DNA of 64,000 nt from an uncultured Clostridia bacterium (GTDB taxonomy: Bacteria; Bacillota; Clostridia; Lachnospirales; Lachnospiraceae). The number at the start of each line of letters is the position of its first letter. Position 1 is the first letter of the stretch. Made by a program: the position numbers and the translations under genes. The DNA lies in contig CAMYZE010000002.1 of NCBI GenBank assembly GCA_947303805.1, positions 1-64,000 of the forward strand, written 5' to 3'. The notes under the pieces were generated by a model. That model was given only the letters and a program-made list of their open reading frames with translations. It was not told the origin of the DNA and did no database searches. This document shows positions 34,524-43,699 of this stretch, one piece after another.

Positions 34524-36182
34524 TTAATTAATTTTATCCTTCATCACAACAATCGCTTGAAGTAACTGTTTGTCATCATATTTATCATCAAGTGATATGA
34601 ACCAATCTTCATCTAGAAAGCTATTTTCTTCATCATAAATTTTCAAATTTTCAACATGAGATTTGGAAATTTTATTTGAATTATCAATTTCACTTTCTGT
34701 AGAAATAACAATATCGTTTTCTGCAATAATGCTTCCATTCCTATCAAATATTATTTCTTTATCATCTTCATAAACTACAATATTGTTGTCTTTATTATAA
34801 TTTACTTCTATTCCTGCTACATCTAGAGAATAGTCTGGAATAATTCCTTTTAAATCAATAGAGTAACCGCTAGGTGGAAAATATTCTGAAACAGTAAACT
34901 TAAATGCAGAACCATCATCATATGGAATCATATTTTGAACCACACCTTTTCCAAAAGTTTTTACACCTACAACTGTAGCTTTCTTATAATCTCTTAAAGT
35001 TTCTGTAAATAATTCAGCTGCTGAGGCGGTAGAATAATTAGTTAATATTACAATTGGCAATTCAACAGAATGATTATCATCAGCATAAGCTGCATCTACA
35101 ATTTTACCTTTTTCTTTAATATAAACCAATAATGTTTTTCCTGGTTCAAATATTTGATCTTTTTGATTTAACGTATAACGACCATCTCTATCTTTAATTA
35201 AGTAATCCATCATTTCACACACTGTAATTAATTCTCCGCCAGGATTTCCTCTTAAATCAATAATTAATCCTTTAATATTTTGATTTAAAAGTTTGTTTAC
35301 TGAATTTTTAAATTGTCTAGTAGATTTTCCAGTAAATTCACTTAATTCAATATATCCGATATTATCTTCTAAGATTTTAGCAGAAACCAGTTTGATATCA
35401 ACCTTCCCACAGTATACAGTTAGATTAATATTTTGTTTTTCTGATTCTCTATAAACTACTAATTCACGTTTTGTTCCTTCTTCTCCTCTTATTTTTTCAA
35501 TAATTGTTTCTAATTCATCGCCTCTGACATTAATTCCATCAACTGAAACGAAAATATCACCAATTTTAACACCGCCTTTTTCAGCAGGTGAATTTTCGTA
35601 TACATCAGTAACTTTACAATCTTTAGTTTTTCTATCTTGGTTTACTAAGCATCCTATGCCATAATACACCCCTTCAGTCATCTTTTCAGTAAACTCTTCA
35701 AATTCCTTTGGAGGATAATATTCAGCATAATTATCACCAAGTGCATTTATATATCCAGTAAACATTGCATCTTCAATCTTTTTATTATCTTTGTCATAAT
35801 AATATAATATGTTTATTATATCATCTAAAAAAGCCAACTTAGTTGTAAACTTTTCTAAATCCATTTTGTTTTTATCTGAAATTTGTGAAATAGATGCAAT
35901 ACTAAAATTCTTACCAAAAAGGGCTCTGAAATGTGGTTTAATATTCTTATAAACTATAAAACTTACAGTGCAAAAAGAAATTAATATAACAACCACTAAA
36001 GCTAGGAATACAGAAAGAATCAAATTTTTTCTTTTAGAAATTTTTAATTTGTTATTTAATGTTTCAAACTCATTTAAAATAGTTTGCTTGTTTTGTTCTA
36101 CTTCCATGTCAAGATTTTCAATATTATTTTGATCTAATTCAATTATCTTATCATTGTTTTCCATAATTCTCCTATCCGACAA
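34524..36182 (-). CDS. S41-family carboxyl-terminal processing protease (CtpA/Prc type)
   Basis: Membrane-anchored serine protease of 552 residues. A charged cytoplasmic N-terminus is followed by a membrane helix near 54-78. A PDZ domain (about 175-250, YGIGCLVNQD to GDIFVSVDGINVRG) precedes the S41 domain. Catalytic Ser (NYSTASAAELF, about 385) and Lys (GVKTFGKGVVQ, about 410) form the dyad. A ~100-residue C-terminal tail rich in acidic residues is of unknown role. It overlaps the M23 hydrolase gene by 11 bp, suggesting it acts on wall hydrolases, an inference. Confidence 0.92.
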   Translation of the reverse strand: MSDRRIMENNDKIIELDQNNIENLDMEVEQNKQTILNEFETLNNKLKISKRKNLILSVFLALVVVILISFCTVSFIVYKNIKPHFRALFGKNFSIASISQISDKNKMDLEKFTTKLAFLDDIINILYYYDKDNKKIEDAMFTGYINALGDNYAEYYPPKEFEEFTEKMTEGVYYGIGCLVNQDRKTKDCKVTDVYENSPAEKGGVKIGDIFVSVDGINVRGDELETIIEKIRGEEGTKRELVVYRESEKQNINLTVYCGKVDIKLVSAKILEDNIGYIELSEFTGKSTRQFKNSVNKLLNQNIKGLIIDLRGNPGGELITVCEMMDYLIKDRDGRYTLNQKDQIFEPGKTLLVYIKEKGKIVDAAYADDNHSVELPIVILTNYSTASAAELFTETLRDYKKATVVGVKTFGKGVVQNMIPYDDGSAFKFTVSEYFPPSGYSIDLKGIIPDYSLDVAGIEVNYNKDNNIVVYEDDKEIIFDRNGSIIAENDIVISTESEIDNSNKISKSHVENLKIYDEENSFLDEDWFISLDDKYDDKQLLQAIVVMKDKIN

Positions 36183-37359
36183 ATGTTAATGGGTTAACAT
36201 AATTGCCATTTTTTCTTATTCCAAAATGAAGATGTGGTCCTGTGGAATAACCAGTAGATCCTACTTCACCTATTTTTTGCCCTTGGCTTACTTCTTTGCC
36301 AACTTCTACACCTCTTTTACTTAAATGCATATATACAGTAAATATTCCACTTCCATGTTCAATCATAATATAATTTCCAGCGGAATATGAATATTTAGAA
36401 ATAACAACTTCACCAGCAGCAGCAGCTAAAACTGTAGTTCCAACTGGTGCACCTATATCAATTCCTTGATGAAAAGTAGAACCACCTTTAGTTGGAGACT
36501 TTCTATTTCCAAATCCTGAAGTGATACGTTTTGAATCAGGGCAAGGCCATATAAGACCACCAGAAAGTATTCTTTGAGAGTTACCTCGAGCAAGAATAGC
36601 TCTTTCAATTGCTAATATTTCAGCTTCCAGTTTTTTTTCTTCTTCACGAAGTTTTTTAAGTTCAGCTTGGCTAGTGTTAATTTTACTTTTTGTATCTTCA
36701 AGTTCTTTAGTTTTTTCTTCGATTAATTTTTCAATATTTTCTTTTTGTGAAATTTCAGTTTCTTTTAATAGTAATAATTCACTTTTTTCATTTTCTAATT
36801 GATTTTCGAATATTATAATACTATTTTTAATCTCAACTAATTCATTTAATTTTTTTCTATCATAATCAGTAATGCTTTGAATATATTCAGCTCTTGTTAA
36901 TATATCCTCTAAATTATCTCCAGTTAATATATTTTCTAATAATGATGTCTCTCCTTTTTCATAAAAGAATTTGATTCTGAGTTTCATATCATTATATTGT
37001 TTTTCTTCTTTAGCTTTTGCTTTATCGAGTTCATCATTTGTTATATTAATTTCAATTTGTTTGTTATCAATATCTAAAAGTGTTTGATTTAATTCATCAA
37101 CTAATAACTCAAGATTGCTATCCAATTCTTCTATGTATTTTTGTGTATCATTTTTTAATGCATTTAAATTTTTAATTGCATTTTCAACTCTTTTCTTACT
37201 TGCGTTAATTTTTTCAATTGCACTTTGAGAGTTTTGAATTCGCATTTTTTCTTCTTCAGTCATACCATCATCTGAAAATGAAGTTGTTGATAAAAATAAA
37301 GAAATAATAATTGAAAAAATAATGATAAATAATTTTTTATATGTTTTTGCTGTTATCAT
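36172..37359 (-). CDS. EnvC-like murein hydrolase activator with M23 domain
   Basis: 395 residues from the ATG at 37359, which overlaps the ftsX stop (ATGA). The open frame reaches back to 37413, but that would remove the signal peptide pattern. Signal peptide MITAKTYKKLFIIIFSIIISL; coiled coil about 35-260; LytM/M23 domain about 285-395. Zinc ligands HQGID (H, D) and HLHFG are kept, so unlike E. coli EnvC it may be an active hydrolase itself, as in some Gram-positive FtsEX partners. Order ftsE-ftsX-this gene implies FtsEX regulates it. Confidence 0.9.
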   Translation of the reverse strand: MITAKTYKKLFIIIFSIIISLFLSTTSFSDDGMTEEEKMRIQNSQSAIEKINASKKRVENAIKNLNALKNDTQKYIEELDSNLELLVDELNQTLLDIDNKQIEINITNDELDKAKAKEEKQYNDMKLRIKFFYEKGETSLLENILTGDNLEDILTRAEYIQSITDYDRKKLNELVEIKNSIIIFENQLENEKSELLLLKETEISQKENIEKLIEEKTKELEDTKSKINTSQAELKKLREEEKKLEAEILAIERAILARGNSQRILSGGLIWPCPDSKRITSGFGNRKSPTKGGSTFHQGIDIGAPVGTTVLAAAAGEVVISKYSYSAGNYIMIEHGSGIFTVYMHLSKRGVEVGKEVSQGQKIGEVGSTGYSTGPHLHFGIRKNGNYVNPLTFVG

Positions 37360-38252
37360 ACTTTTAAATGCTTTCTTATAGTTAAGAAAGAAACGAGCAT
37401 ACAAACAAAACAAGAACCTACAATTCCAATTAATGACATTGGTAATATTATTTCAATCAAACTTATTGGGGTAAATATATTCTTTAAAAATGATGCATTT
37501 TTTAAAAGTAACGACATTAAATAATTATATAATACACATATCAACCCAACAGGAATAATTGAGCCAAACAATCCAATAAAAAAACCTTCAATTACGAAAG
37601 GTACTCTGATCATAAAATTAGTTGCACCAATCAATTTCATGATTTCATTTTCTTTTTTTCTAAATTGACTGGCAAGCGTAATAGTATTTGATATTAGAAT
37701 CATTGCAATAATTAATAACAATGATATTAGAACAATGCTAAAAGTGCTAATGCCTAAATTTAAACTTGAAAGAGTATCTATTAAAACATTAGAATAATTT
37801 ACTTGTCTAACTCCATCTATCGAATATAAATATTTTACATAATCGTATTGTTTCGTTATATCATTTAGCAATATCTCATATGATGAAGAATTTGAAAGTG
37901 GATTATCATCTTCAAATGCAGCAGCAAGCTCTTCTTTATTATCAAAATATTCAACTTTAAATCTTTCCCAAGCTTCATTACTCGATTTGAATTTTATACT
38001 CTTAACATCATTTGTTATGAAGTATTCATTCGCTAGATTTTGAATTTCGTCTTCTGATAAATTACTATCAAAAAAAACTTGTATGCCAACAGTTGTCTCA
38101 ACTTTATGAATTAAACCTCCGATATTTGCGGCTATTACAAAAAAAATACAAAACACGAGTACACTACAAGCTATTGTACCAATTGAAGCAAATGAAAATA
38201 ATTTCTTATTTCCTAAATTTTTAAATCCAGTTTTAAATACATAAGTTAACAT
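37356..38252 (-). CDS. ftsX: Cell division protein FtsX
   Basis: Permease-like half of FtsEX, which transmits ATP-driven signals across the membrane to wall hydrolases. 298 residues. N-terminal cytoplasmic segment, first helix near 22-45, an extracellular loop (about 48-165), then three helices (about 168-195, 215-240, 262-290). Fits the four-helix FtsX layout. It shares one base with ftsE and overlaps the M23 gene by 4 bp. Confidence 0.95.
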   Translation of the reverse strand: MLTYVFKTGFKNLGNKKLFSFASIGTIACSVLVFCIFFVIAANIGGLIHKVETTVGIQVFFDSNLSEDEIQNLANEYFITNDVKSIKFKSSNEAWERFKVEYFDNKEELAAAFEDDNPLSNSSSYEILLNDITKQYDYVKYLYSIDGVRQVNYSNVLIDTLSSLNLGISTFSIVLISLLLIIAMILISNTITLASQFRKKENEIMKLIGATNFMIRVPFVIEGFFIGLFGSIIPVGLICVLYNYLMSLLLKNASFLKNIFTPISLIEIILPMSLIGIVGSCFVCMLVSFLTIRKHLKV

Positions 38253-38953
38253 TATTCACTCATCATATATTTTTTAATTTGCTCATCTAGTCCAAAGTCA
38301 TCATATATAATATTACCTTCATCCAGTCTGATAACTCTTTTATTCATTCTCCCAACCAAATGTACATCATGAGTTATAACAACTACGGTAGTACCATTTT
38401 GATTAATTGAATCTAGCAAACCTATAATTTCGTTTGTGCTTATTTCATCTAAATTACCAGTTGGTTCATCGGCTAAAAGAATTCTAGGTTTATTTATTAT
38501 TGCACGTGCAATCGCCACTTTCTGTTTTTCACCACCAGATAATTCATAAGGCATTTTTGAAGCCTTATTCCTTAACCCAACCATATTAAGTATCTTTATT
38601 ACTCTTTTTCTAATTTTAAAAGAATTGACACCTATTACTTCTTGTGCAAATGCAACATTTTCAAATACATTTCTATCTTCAAGTAGTTTAAAATCTTGAA
38701 ATATAACACCAAGATTTCTTCTATAATATGGAATTAATCGATCACTAATATATTCAATATTATCTTTAAATACTTTTATCGATCCACTGGTAGGCACAAG
38801 TTCTCTTGTCAATAGTTTAAATAAAGTACTTTTACCTGCTCCGGTTTTACCAACAATAAAAACAAATTCGCCTTCATCAATTTTTAAAGTTAAGTCGCGA
38901 ATTGCATAAGAGTCTTTATCGTATTTTAAAGAAACTTTATTAAACTTTATCAT
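38252..38953 (-). CDS. ftsE: Cell division ATP-binding protein FtsE
   Basis: ABC ATPase of 233 residues. Walker A GKTGAGKST, FQDFKLL Q-loop typical of FtsE, signature LSGGEKQKVAIARAI, Walker B ILLADEPTGNLD, H-loop VITHD. Partner of FtsX. It begins 1 bp after the CvfB-like gene stop (MIKFNKVSLKYD). Confidence 0.96.
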   Translation of the reverse strand: MIKFNKVSLKYDKDSYAIRDLTLKIDEGEFVFIVGKTGAGKSTLFKLLTRELVPTSGSIKVFKDNIEYISDRLIPYYRRNLGVIFQDFKLLEDRNVFENVAFAQEVIGVNSFKIRKRVIKILNMVGLRNKASKMPYELSGGEKQKVAIARAIINKPRILLADEPTGNLDEISTNEIIGLLDSINQNGTTVVVITHDVHLVGRMNKRVIRLDEGNIIYDDFGLDEQIKKYMMSE

Positions 38954-38954
38954 A

Positions 38955-39599
38955 TTAAAATAAGAATATACCTTTTTCAGTAATTTTTAATTTTTTATCT
39001 TTTAATAATTTCCCTATTGCCTTTTTAAATGTTGATTTGCTCATATTAAAATCAAACTTTATTCTACTAGCATCAGCATTTTTATCTGTATATACTAAAT
39101 GACCCTTAAAATTATTTTTAATAATTTTATATACAATATCTGCATTTTGCTCATACTCAAAACTTCTTATGTCTTTATTCTTAACTCTCGAATTTACATC
39201 TTTATTATTAATATACATAGTAGCACACAATCGATCAGACTTATCTAAATACATTAATACTTCAACTTTTTGACCAATATTAACTTTTTTTGTTTGTTCA
39301 GAAAAAGGTAAAAATAAATCTCTCTCTAACCCAATATTTAAAAATGCTCCAACATCATTAACATCTTTAACAGTAAGTTTTGCAATACTACCTAGAGTTA
39401 AAAATGGTTTTTTTGTGGTTGATATTAGTCTACCTTTACTATCTTTATATATAAAAACATTTATATAATCGTCAACATTAGCACCTTTAGGGATCTGTTT
39501 TTTAGGAAGTAACACCTTATTATTGTTGTCATCAACTAAATATGCACCAATATCAACAATACTCTTAATTCTCAGATTTTCTATAGTACCAATTTTCAT
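38955..39599 (-). CDS. CvfB-like S1 RNA-binding protein
   Basis: 214 residues with S1-type OB folds in the first part (GTIENLRIKSIVDIGAYLVD; SIAKLTVKDVNDVGAFLNIG) and a C-terminal winged-helix-like end (MSKSTFKKAIGKLLKDKKL). CvfB/YitL proteins are usually 280-300 residues with three S1 folds, so one fold appears missing or merged here. In staphylococci CvfB affects virulence gene expression via RNA binding; role here unknown. It overlaps the PLP-enzyme gene by 4 bp. Confidence 0.85.
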   Translation of the reverse strand: MKIGTIENLRIKSIVDIGAYLVDDNNNKVLLPKKQIPKGANVDDYINVFIYKDSKGRLISTTKKPFLTLGSIAKLTVKDVNDVGAFLNIGLERDLFLPFSEQTKKVNIGQKVEVLMYLDKSDRLCATMYINNKDVNSRVKNKDIRSFEYEQNADIVYKIIKNNFKGHLVYTDKNADASRIKFDFNMSKSTFKKAIGKLLKDKKLKITEKGIFLF

Positions 39600-40843
39600 T
39601 TATTAAAATATTTATTTAGAAACATCATTAAAGCTAGTTTACCTTGGCTATATGATAATCCACCTTGCAAATAAGCATAAAATGGTTCTCTTATAGGGGC
39701 ATCACATGATAATTCTATACTCGCCCCAGATACAAAACAACCAGCCGCCATAATAACTTTACTGTCATAACCTGGCATATCAGATGATGTTGGTTTTAAA
39801 AATGAATCTACAGGAGAAGTTGACTGTATAATGTTGCAAAAATCTTCAATAGCTTCTTTGTTTCCAAGCTTAATAGCAATTACTATATCACTAATCTCAT
39901 CATTATACATCGGAATTGTGTTAATATTATGTTGATTTAAAACTTTACTATATAATAAAACAAGTTTTAAAGCATTAGACACTATTTGTGGCGCAATATA
40001 TAGTCCTCTCAAAACATTTCTATTTTGATTAAAGTTTACTCCAACTTCTTTGCCAATTCCTGGAGCAGTTAATTTATCAGCGCATTTATTAATTAAATTT
40101 TTTTTACCTACTATGTAGCCACCTGATAATGCTAATCCACCACCAGGATTTTTAATTAATGATCCGCACATAATATCTGCTCCAAATTCTGTTGGTTCAT
40201 TCTTAAATACAAATTCGGTATAACAATTATCAATTAAAACAATTAAATCTTTATTGATATTTTTTAAAAAAGATATAACTTTCTGAATTTTGTCTATACT
40301 TATTGAATTTCTATCTGTGTATCCTCTTGATCTTTGTATAAAAATCAATTTAGTATTTGAATTTATACTTTCTTTAATTATAGAAAAATCAAAATCATCG
40401 TTAATCAAATCTACAAAATTAAAACCAATATTATACTCTTTTAAAGATGATGGCTGATTATTAAGTCCAACAGTTGCACTTAATGTATCATATGGTAATC
40501 CAGTTATTGATAAAAAATTATCACCTGGCCTTAAAATTGAAAATAAAGCTATCGAAATTGCATGAGTCCCAGATACAATTTGTTGACGCACTAAAGCATC
40601 TTCAGTACAAAAAACTCTACTATATACTTCTTCAATTTTATCTCTACCTATATCATTAAAACCGTAACCTGTAGATTCTGCAAAATGTGATTCAGAAACT
40701 TTTGAGTCAATAAATGCTTTCAAAACTTTAAGTTGATTATATTCGCATATTTCATCAATATAAGAATACTTATCTCTAATCAAAGACTCTTGTTCATTAA
40801 CGTTTTTTATCAAATTTTCATTTATATTAAATTTACTATACAT
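39596..40843 (-). CDS. Methionine gamma-lyase-like PLP enzyme (aluminium resistance protein family)
   Basis: 415 residues, Cys/Met-metabolism PLP fold of the YnbB/Alr family. Key stretch GTHAISIALFSILRPGDN near 92-108 and the PLP lysine in GSLIKNPGGGLALSGGY near 230-245. The family name comes from an old aluminium-resistance report; substrate not shown. It takes the position right after cdsA where dxr and rseP often lie in other Firmicutes. One base separates it from the cdsA start side. Confidence 0.88.
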   Translation of the reverse strand: MYSKFNINENLIKNVNEQESLIRDKYSYIDEICEYNQLKVLKAFIDSKVSESHFAESTGYGFNDIGRDKIEEVYSRVFCTEDALVRQQIVSGTHAISIALFSILRPGDNFLSITGLPYDTLSATVGLNNQPSSLKEYNIGFNFVDLINDDFDFSIIKESINSNTKLIFIQRSRGYTDRNSISIDKIQKVISFLKNINKDLIVLIDNCYTEFVFKNEPTEFGADIMCGSLIKNPGGGLALSGGYIVGKKNLINKCADKLTAPGIGKEVGVNFNQNRNVLRGLYIAPQIVSNALKLVLLYSKVLNQHNINTIPMYNDEISDIVIAIKLGNKEAIEDFCNIIQSTSPVDSFLKPTSSDMPGYDSKVIMAAGCFVSGASIELSCDAPIREPFYAYLQGGLSYSQGKLALMMFLNKYFNK

Positions 40844-40844
40844 T

Positions 40845-41678
40845 TTATAAGCTCAAAATAAAATATAATGCAGGAGCAGTAAATATAACAGAATCAAATC
40901 TGTCGAGTATTCCTCCATGTCCTGGGATAATATTTCCGTAATCTTTTACTTTAAAATCTCTTTTTATTGCCGAAGCTGTAAGGTCACCAATAATTGAAAT
41001 TATAGCACCTATGCCACATGCTACACCAACTCGAATACATGAAATTTGAATGTTACTATTAATTTTATAAAACATTATATAGGTGTACAATGCTCCTAGT
41101 AACATCGAACCAACTATTCCCCCAATTCCTCCTTCAACTGTTTTATTTGGACTTAGAATCGGCGATAACTTATGTTTCCCAAACAACATTCCAACGCAAT
41201 AGGCACAAGTATCAGATCCCCAACTTGAAATAAAAATCAACCACACAAAATATATTCCATAAAGACTTCTTGTTCTTATAAGATATATGAAGCTAAATGT
41301 AACAGCAACATAAATAATCCCAAAAAATATCATTGAAACTTGTTTTATATTAAACTTAGGAAATGAAAAAACATAAAACATAAGTAATAGTAATAATAGT
41401 ATAATTAAAAATAATAAAATGCCTGTACTTCTATAATAATATATCATTATATAATAAAAAATAGTTAGTAAATAACCAATATATGCAAGCCTTGAATTAG
41501 CTAATTTAAAAACTTGAAATAATTCAATTAAACCACATATGGATAAAACTGCACAAACACATAATAATAAATCACCACCTGTGTAAAGTGTGAAAAATAA
41601 AGCGGTTATTAATAGTAATCCGCTTATAAGTCTTGTGATAAATGATCTAATTTTATTATTATTTTTATCTGCCGCCAA
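40845..41678 (-). CDS. cdsA: Phosphatidate cytidylyltransferase
   Basis: Makes CDP-diacylglycerol from phosphatidic acid in the membrane. 277 residues with about eight hydrophobic segments. The CdsA signature is SPNKTVEGGIGGIVGS near 175-190 and ends in KDYGNIIPGHGGILDRFDS near 245-263. It overlaps uppS by 14 bp. Confidence 0.96.
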   Translation of the reverse strand: MAADKNNNKIRSFITRLISGLLLITALFFTLYTGGDLLLCVCAVLSICGLIELFQVFKLANSRLAYIGYLLTIFYYIMIYYYRSTGILLFLIILLLLLLMFYVFSFPKFNIKQVSMIFFGIIYVAVTFSFIYLIRTRSLYGIYFVWLIFISSWGSDTCAYCVGMLFGKHKLSPILSPNKTVEGGIGGIVGSMLLGALYTYIMFYKINSNIQISCIRVGVACGIGAIISIIGDLTASAIKRDFKVKDYGNIIPGHGGILDRFDSVIFTAPALYFILSL

Positions 41679-42432
41679 AACGTCTTTTCCTAAAGCTATA
41701 TGTAATTATTGATTTATAAAACTCTAACGAATTAAATTCAGGCCATAATACTTCTGTGAAATATAATTCAGTATATGCGATTTGCCATAATAAAAAATTT
41801 GATATTCGTAATTCCCCCGAAGTTCTTATTAATAAATCTGGGTCATTAATATTATATGTGTCCAAACTTTTAGAAATGTCTTCTTCATTTAACTTATTAA
41901 AATCATAACCTTGATTATATAATTTTTTAATAGTTCTAACAATTTCATCTCTACTTCCATAATTTAAAGCTATTGAAAACACACATCTATCATTATTTTT
42001 TGTATGTTCCATTAATCTGATACATTCATTATATAAATTATTTGGGAATTTTTGTATATCTCCAATAAAAGATACTTTGACATTATTTTTAATTGCTTTA
42101 TCTTCTATTTTGCTTAAATATAAGAAAAATAGTTCAAAAAGTGAATTGATTTCTTCTTTACTACGTTTCCAATTTTCAGTAGAAAATGCATAAACGGTTA
42201 AATACTTAATATCAAGTTTAACAGTTTCTTCTAATATTTCTTCCAGTGCTTCGCAACCAGCTTTATGCCCGAGTGCACGTGGTAAATTATTTTTCATTGC
42301 ATATCTACCATTGCCATCTAAAATAATAGCAATGGATTTAGGAACACCAATTAACTCTTCATTATAGTATAGTAAATATTTATTATTTTGATTATCAGGA
42401 ACAACTTTAATTTTATTAAAATCAATTTGCAT
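41665..42432 (-). CDS. uppS: Undecaprenyl diphosphate synthase (isoprenyl transferase)
   Basis: Adds isopentenyl units in cis to make undecaprenyl diphosphate, the lipid carrier for wall and capsule sugars. 255 residues. Diphosphate site ILDGNGRYAMKNNLPRALGHKAG near 36-58; AFSTENWKRSKEE; C-terminal DPDLLIRTSGELRISNFLLWQ. An N-terminal extension of about 25 residues precedes the conserved core. It shares one base with frr. Confidence 0.96.
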   Translation of the reverse strand: MQIDFNKIKVVPDNQNNKYLLYYNEELIGVPKSIAIILDGNGRYAMKNNLPRALGHKAGCEALEEILEETVKLDIKYLTVYAFSTENWKRSKEEINSLFELFFLYLSKIEDKAIKNNVKVSFIGDIQKFPNNLYNECIRLMEHTKNNDRCVFSIALNYGSRDEIVRTIKKLYNQGYDFNKLNEEDISKSLDTYNINDPDLLIRTSGELRISNFLLWQIAYTELYFTEVLWPEFNSLEFYKSIITYSFRKRRFGGR

Positions 42433-42986
42433 TATAATTTCATAATTTCATTAGTCTTAGAATCAATTGCATCATCAACTTTTTTAATATAATCATCTAA
42501 CATTTTTTGAACATCTTTTTCAAACATTTTTACATCATCTTCGGTAGCTTCATTATTTTTTTCCAGTTTTTTAATATAATCATTTGCATCTCTTCTTATG
42601 TTTCTCATTGATACCTTTATATCTTCACCAAGTTTTTTAACATCTTTAGATAATTCTTTTCTTCTATCCTCATTTAATTCAGGAAAAATTAGTCTTATTA
42701 CATCTCCATCCAATGTTGGATTTATTCCTACATCAGCTTCATTAATTCCTTTAATTATATCTTTAATTGCAGATTTATCAAATGGTTGGACAACGAGTAT
42801 CCTTGCTTCCGGTACTGAAAAATTGCATAATTGATTTAATGGGGTTTTTGTACCATAATAATCTACTAAAACTTTATCTAAAATCTTTGGATTAGCCCTA
42901 CCTGCTCTAATTGTTTGATACTCATTCTTTAAATTATTAAAGGATTTCTCTAGTTTTTCTTTGAATTGATTAAATCTACTATCCAT
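42432..42986 (-). CDS. frr: Ribosome recycling factor
   Basis: Splits post-termination ribosomes with EF-G. 184 residues (usual 185). Conserved RAGRANPKILDKVLVDYYG near 26-45, FDKSAIKDIIKGI, and TEDDVKMFEKDVQKMLDDYI at the end. It is 9 bp after pyrH, as in the classic pyrH-frr pair. Confidence 0.98.
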   Translation of the reverse strand: MDSRFNQFKEKLEKSFNNLKNEYQTIRAGRANPKILDKVLVDYYGTKTPLNQLCNFSVPEARILVVQPFDKSAIKDIIKGINEADVGINPTLDGDVIRLIFPELNEDRRKELSKDVKKLGEDIKVSMRNIRRDANDYIKKLEKNNEATEDDVKMFEKDVQKMLDDYIKKVDDAIDSKTNEIMKL

Positions 42987-42995
42987 AATTACCTC

Positions 42996-43691
42996 CTAAG
43001 AATATATTAATGTTCCAATATTATCGCCTTTTATAGCTTTTAATATTGAATCTTTTTCATTTAATGAAAATAATCTAAGATTTAATTTATTATATAGACA
43101 GAGAACCGAAGCTGATAAATCTATCACTTCTAATTTATTATCTATCATTTCTTGTAAAGAAACTTTTTTAAACTTCTTAGCATCTTTATATTTAACTGGA
43201 TCTTTATCATATACACCGTCAATTGACTTTGCTAATAGTAATTCAGTACACTCTAATTCAATACTTCGCAAAGCAACACCAGTATCTGTTGTAAAATAAG
43301 GGTGACCAGTTCCACCAGCCAAAATTACAATTCGTCCATTATTCATAGCTTCGATTGCTTTATCTTTAGAAAAAATATCAGCAATATCAGACATAGGAAA
43401 TGCACCAAAAATTGTACTTTGTATTCCATTTAGTTTTAAGATTCCTTGTAAATATAAAGAATTCATAAATGTAGATAACATACCTATCTCATCTGCTTTA
43501 TATTTATCAATATTCGCAAGTGATTTGCCTCTAATAAAGTTTCCACCACCAGTCACAATAGCAATTTGTGTATTTTTTGATTTTACTTTTTTGATTTGTT
43601 TACAAATACCATCAACAATTTTAAAATCAAAACCAAATTTTTCATCACCAGCTAGAGCTTCTCCGGAGAGTTTTAACATTACTCTGCGCAT
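42996..43691 (-). CDS. pyrH: UMP kinase
   Basis: Phosphorylates UMP to UDP (cytoplasm). 231 residues of the amino-acid kinase fold. It starts MRRVMLKLSGEALAGDEKFGFD. Nucleotide motif VTGGGNFIRGKSL near 46-58; AGGTGHPYFTTDTGVALR near 124-141. GGAGG lies before the ATG. It follows smc here instead of tsf, an unusual neighbour. Confidence 0.97.
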   Translation of the reverse strand: MRRVMLKLSGEALAGDEKFGFDFKIVDGICKQIKKVKSKNTQIAIVTGGGNFIRGKSLANIDKYKADEIGMLSTFMNSLYLQGILKLNGIQSTIFGAFPMSDIADIFSKDKAIEAMNNGRIVILAGGTGHPYFTTDTGVALRSIELECTELLLAKSIDGVYDKDPVKYKDAKKFKKVSLQEMIDNKLEVIDLSASVLCLYNKLNLRLFSLNEKDSILKAIKGDNIGTLIYS

Positions 43692-43699
43692 AATTCCTC

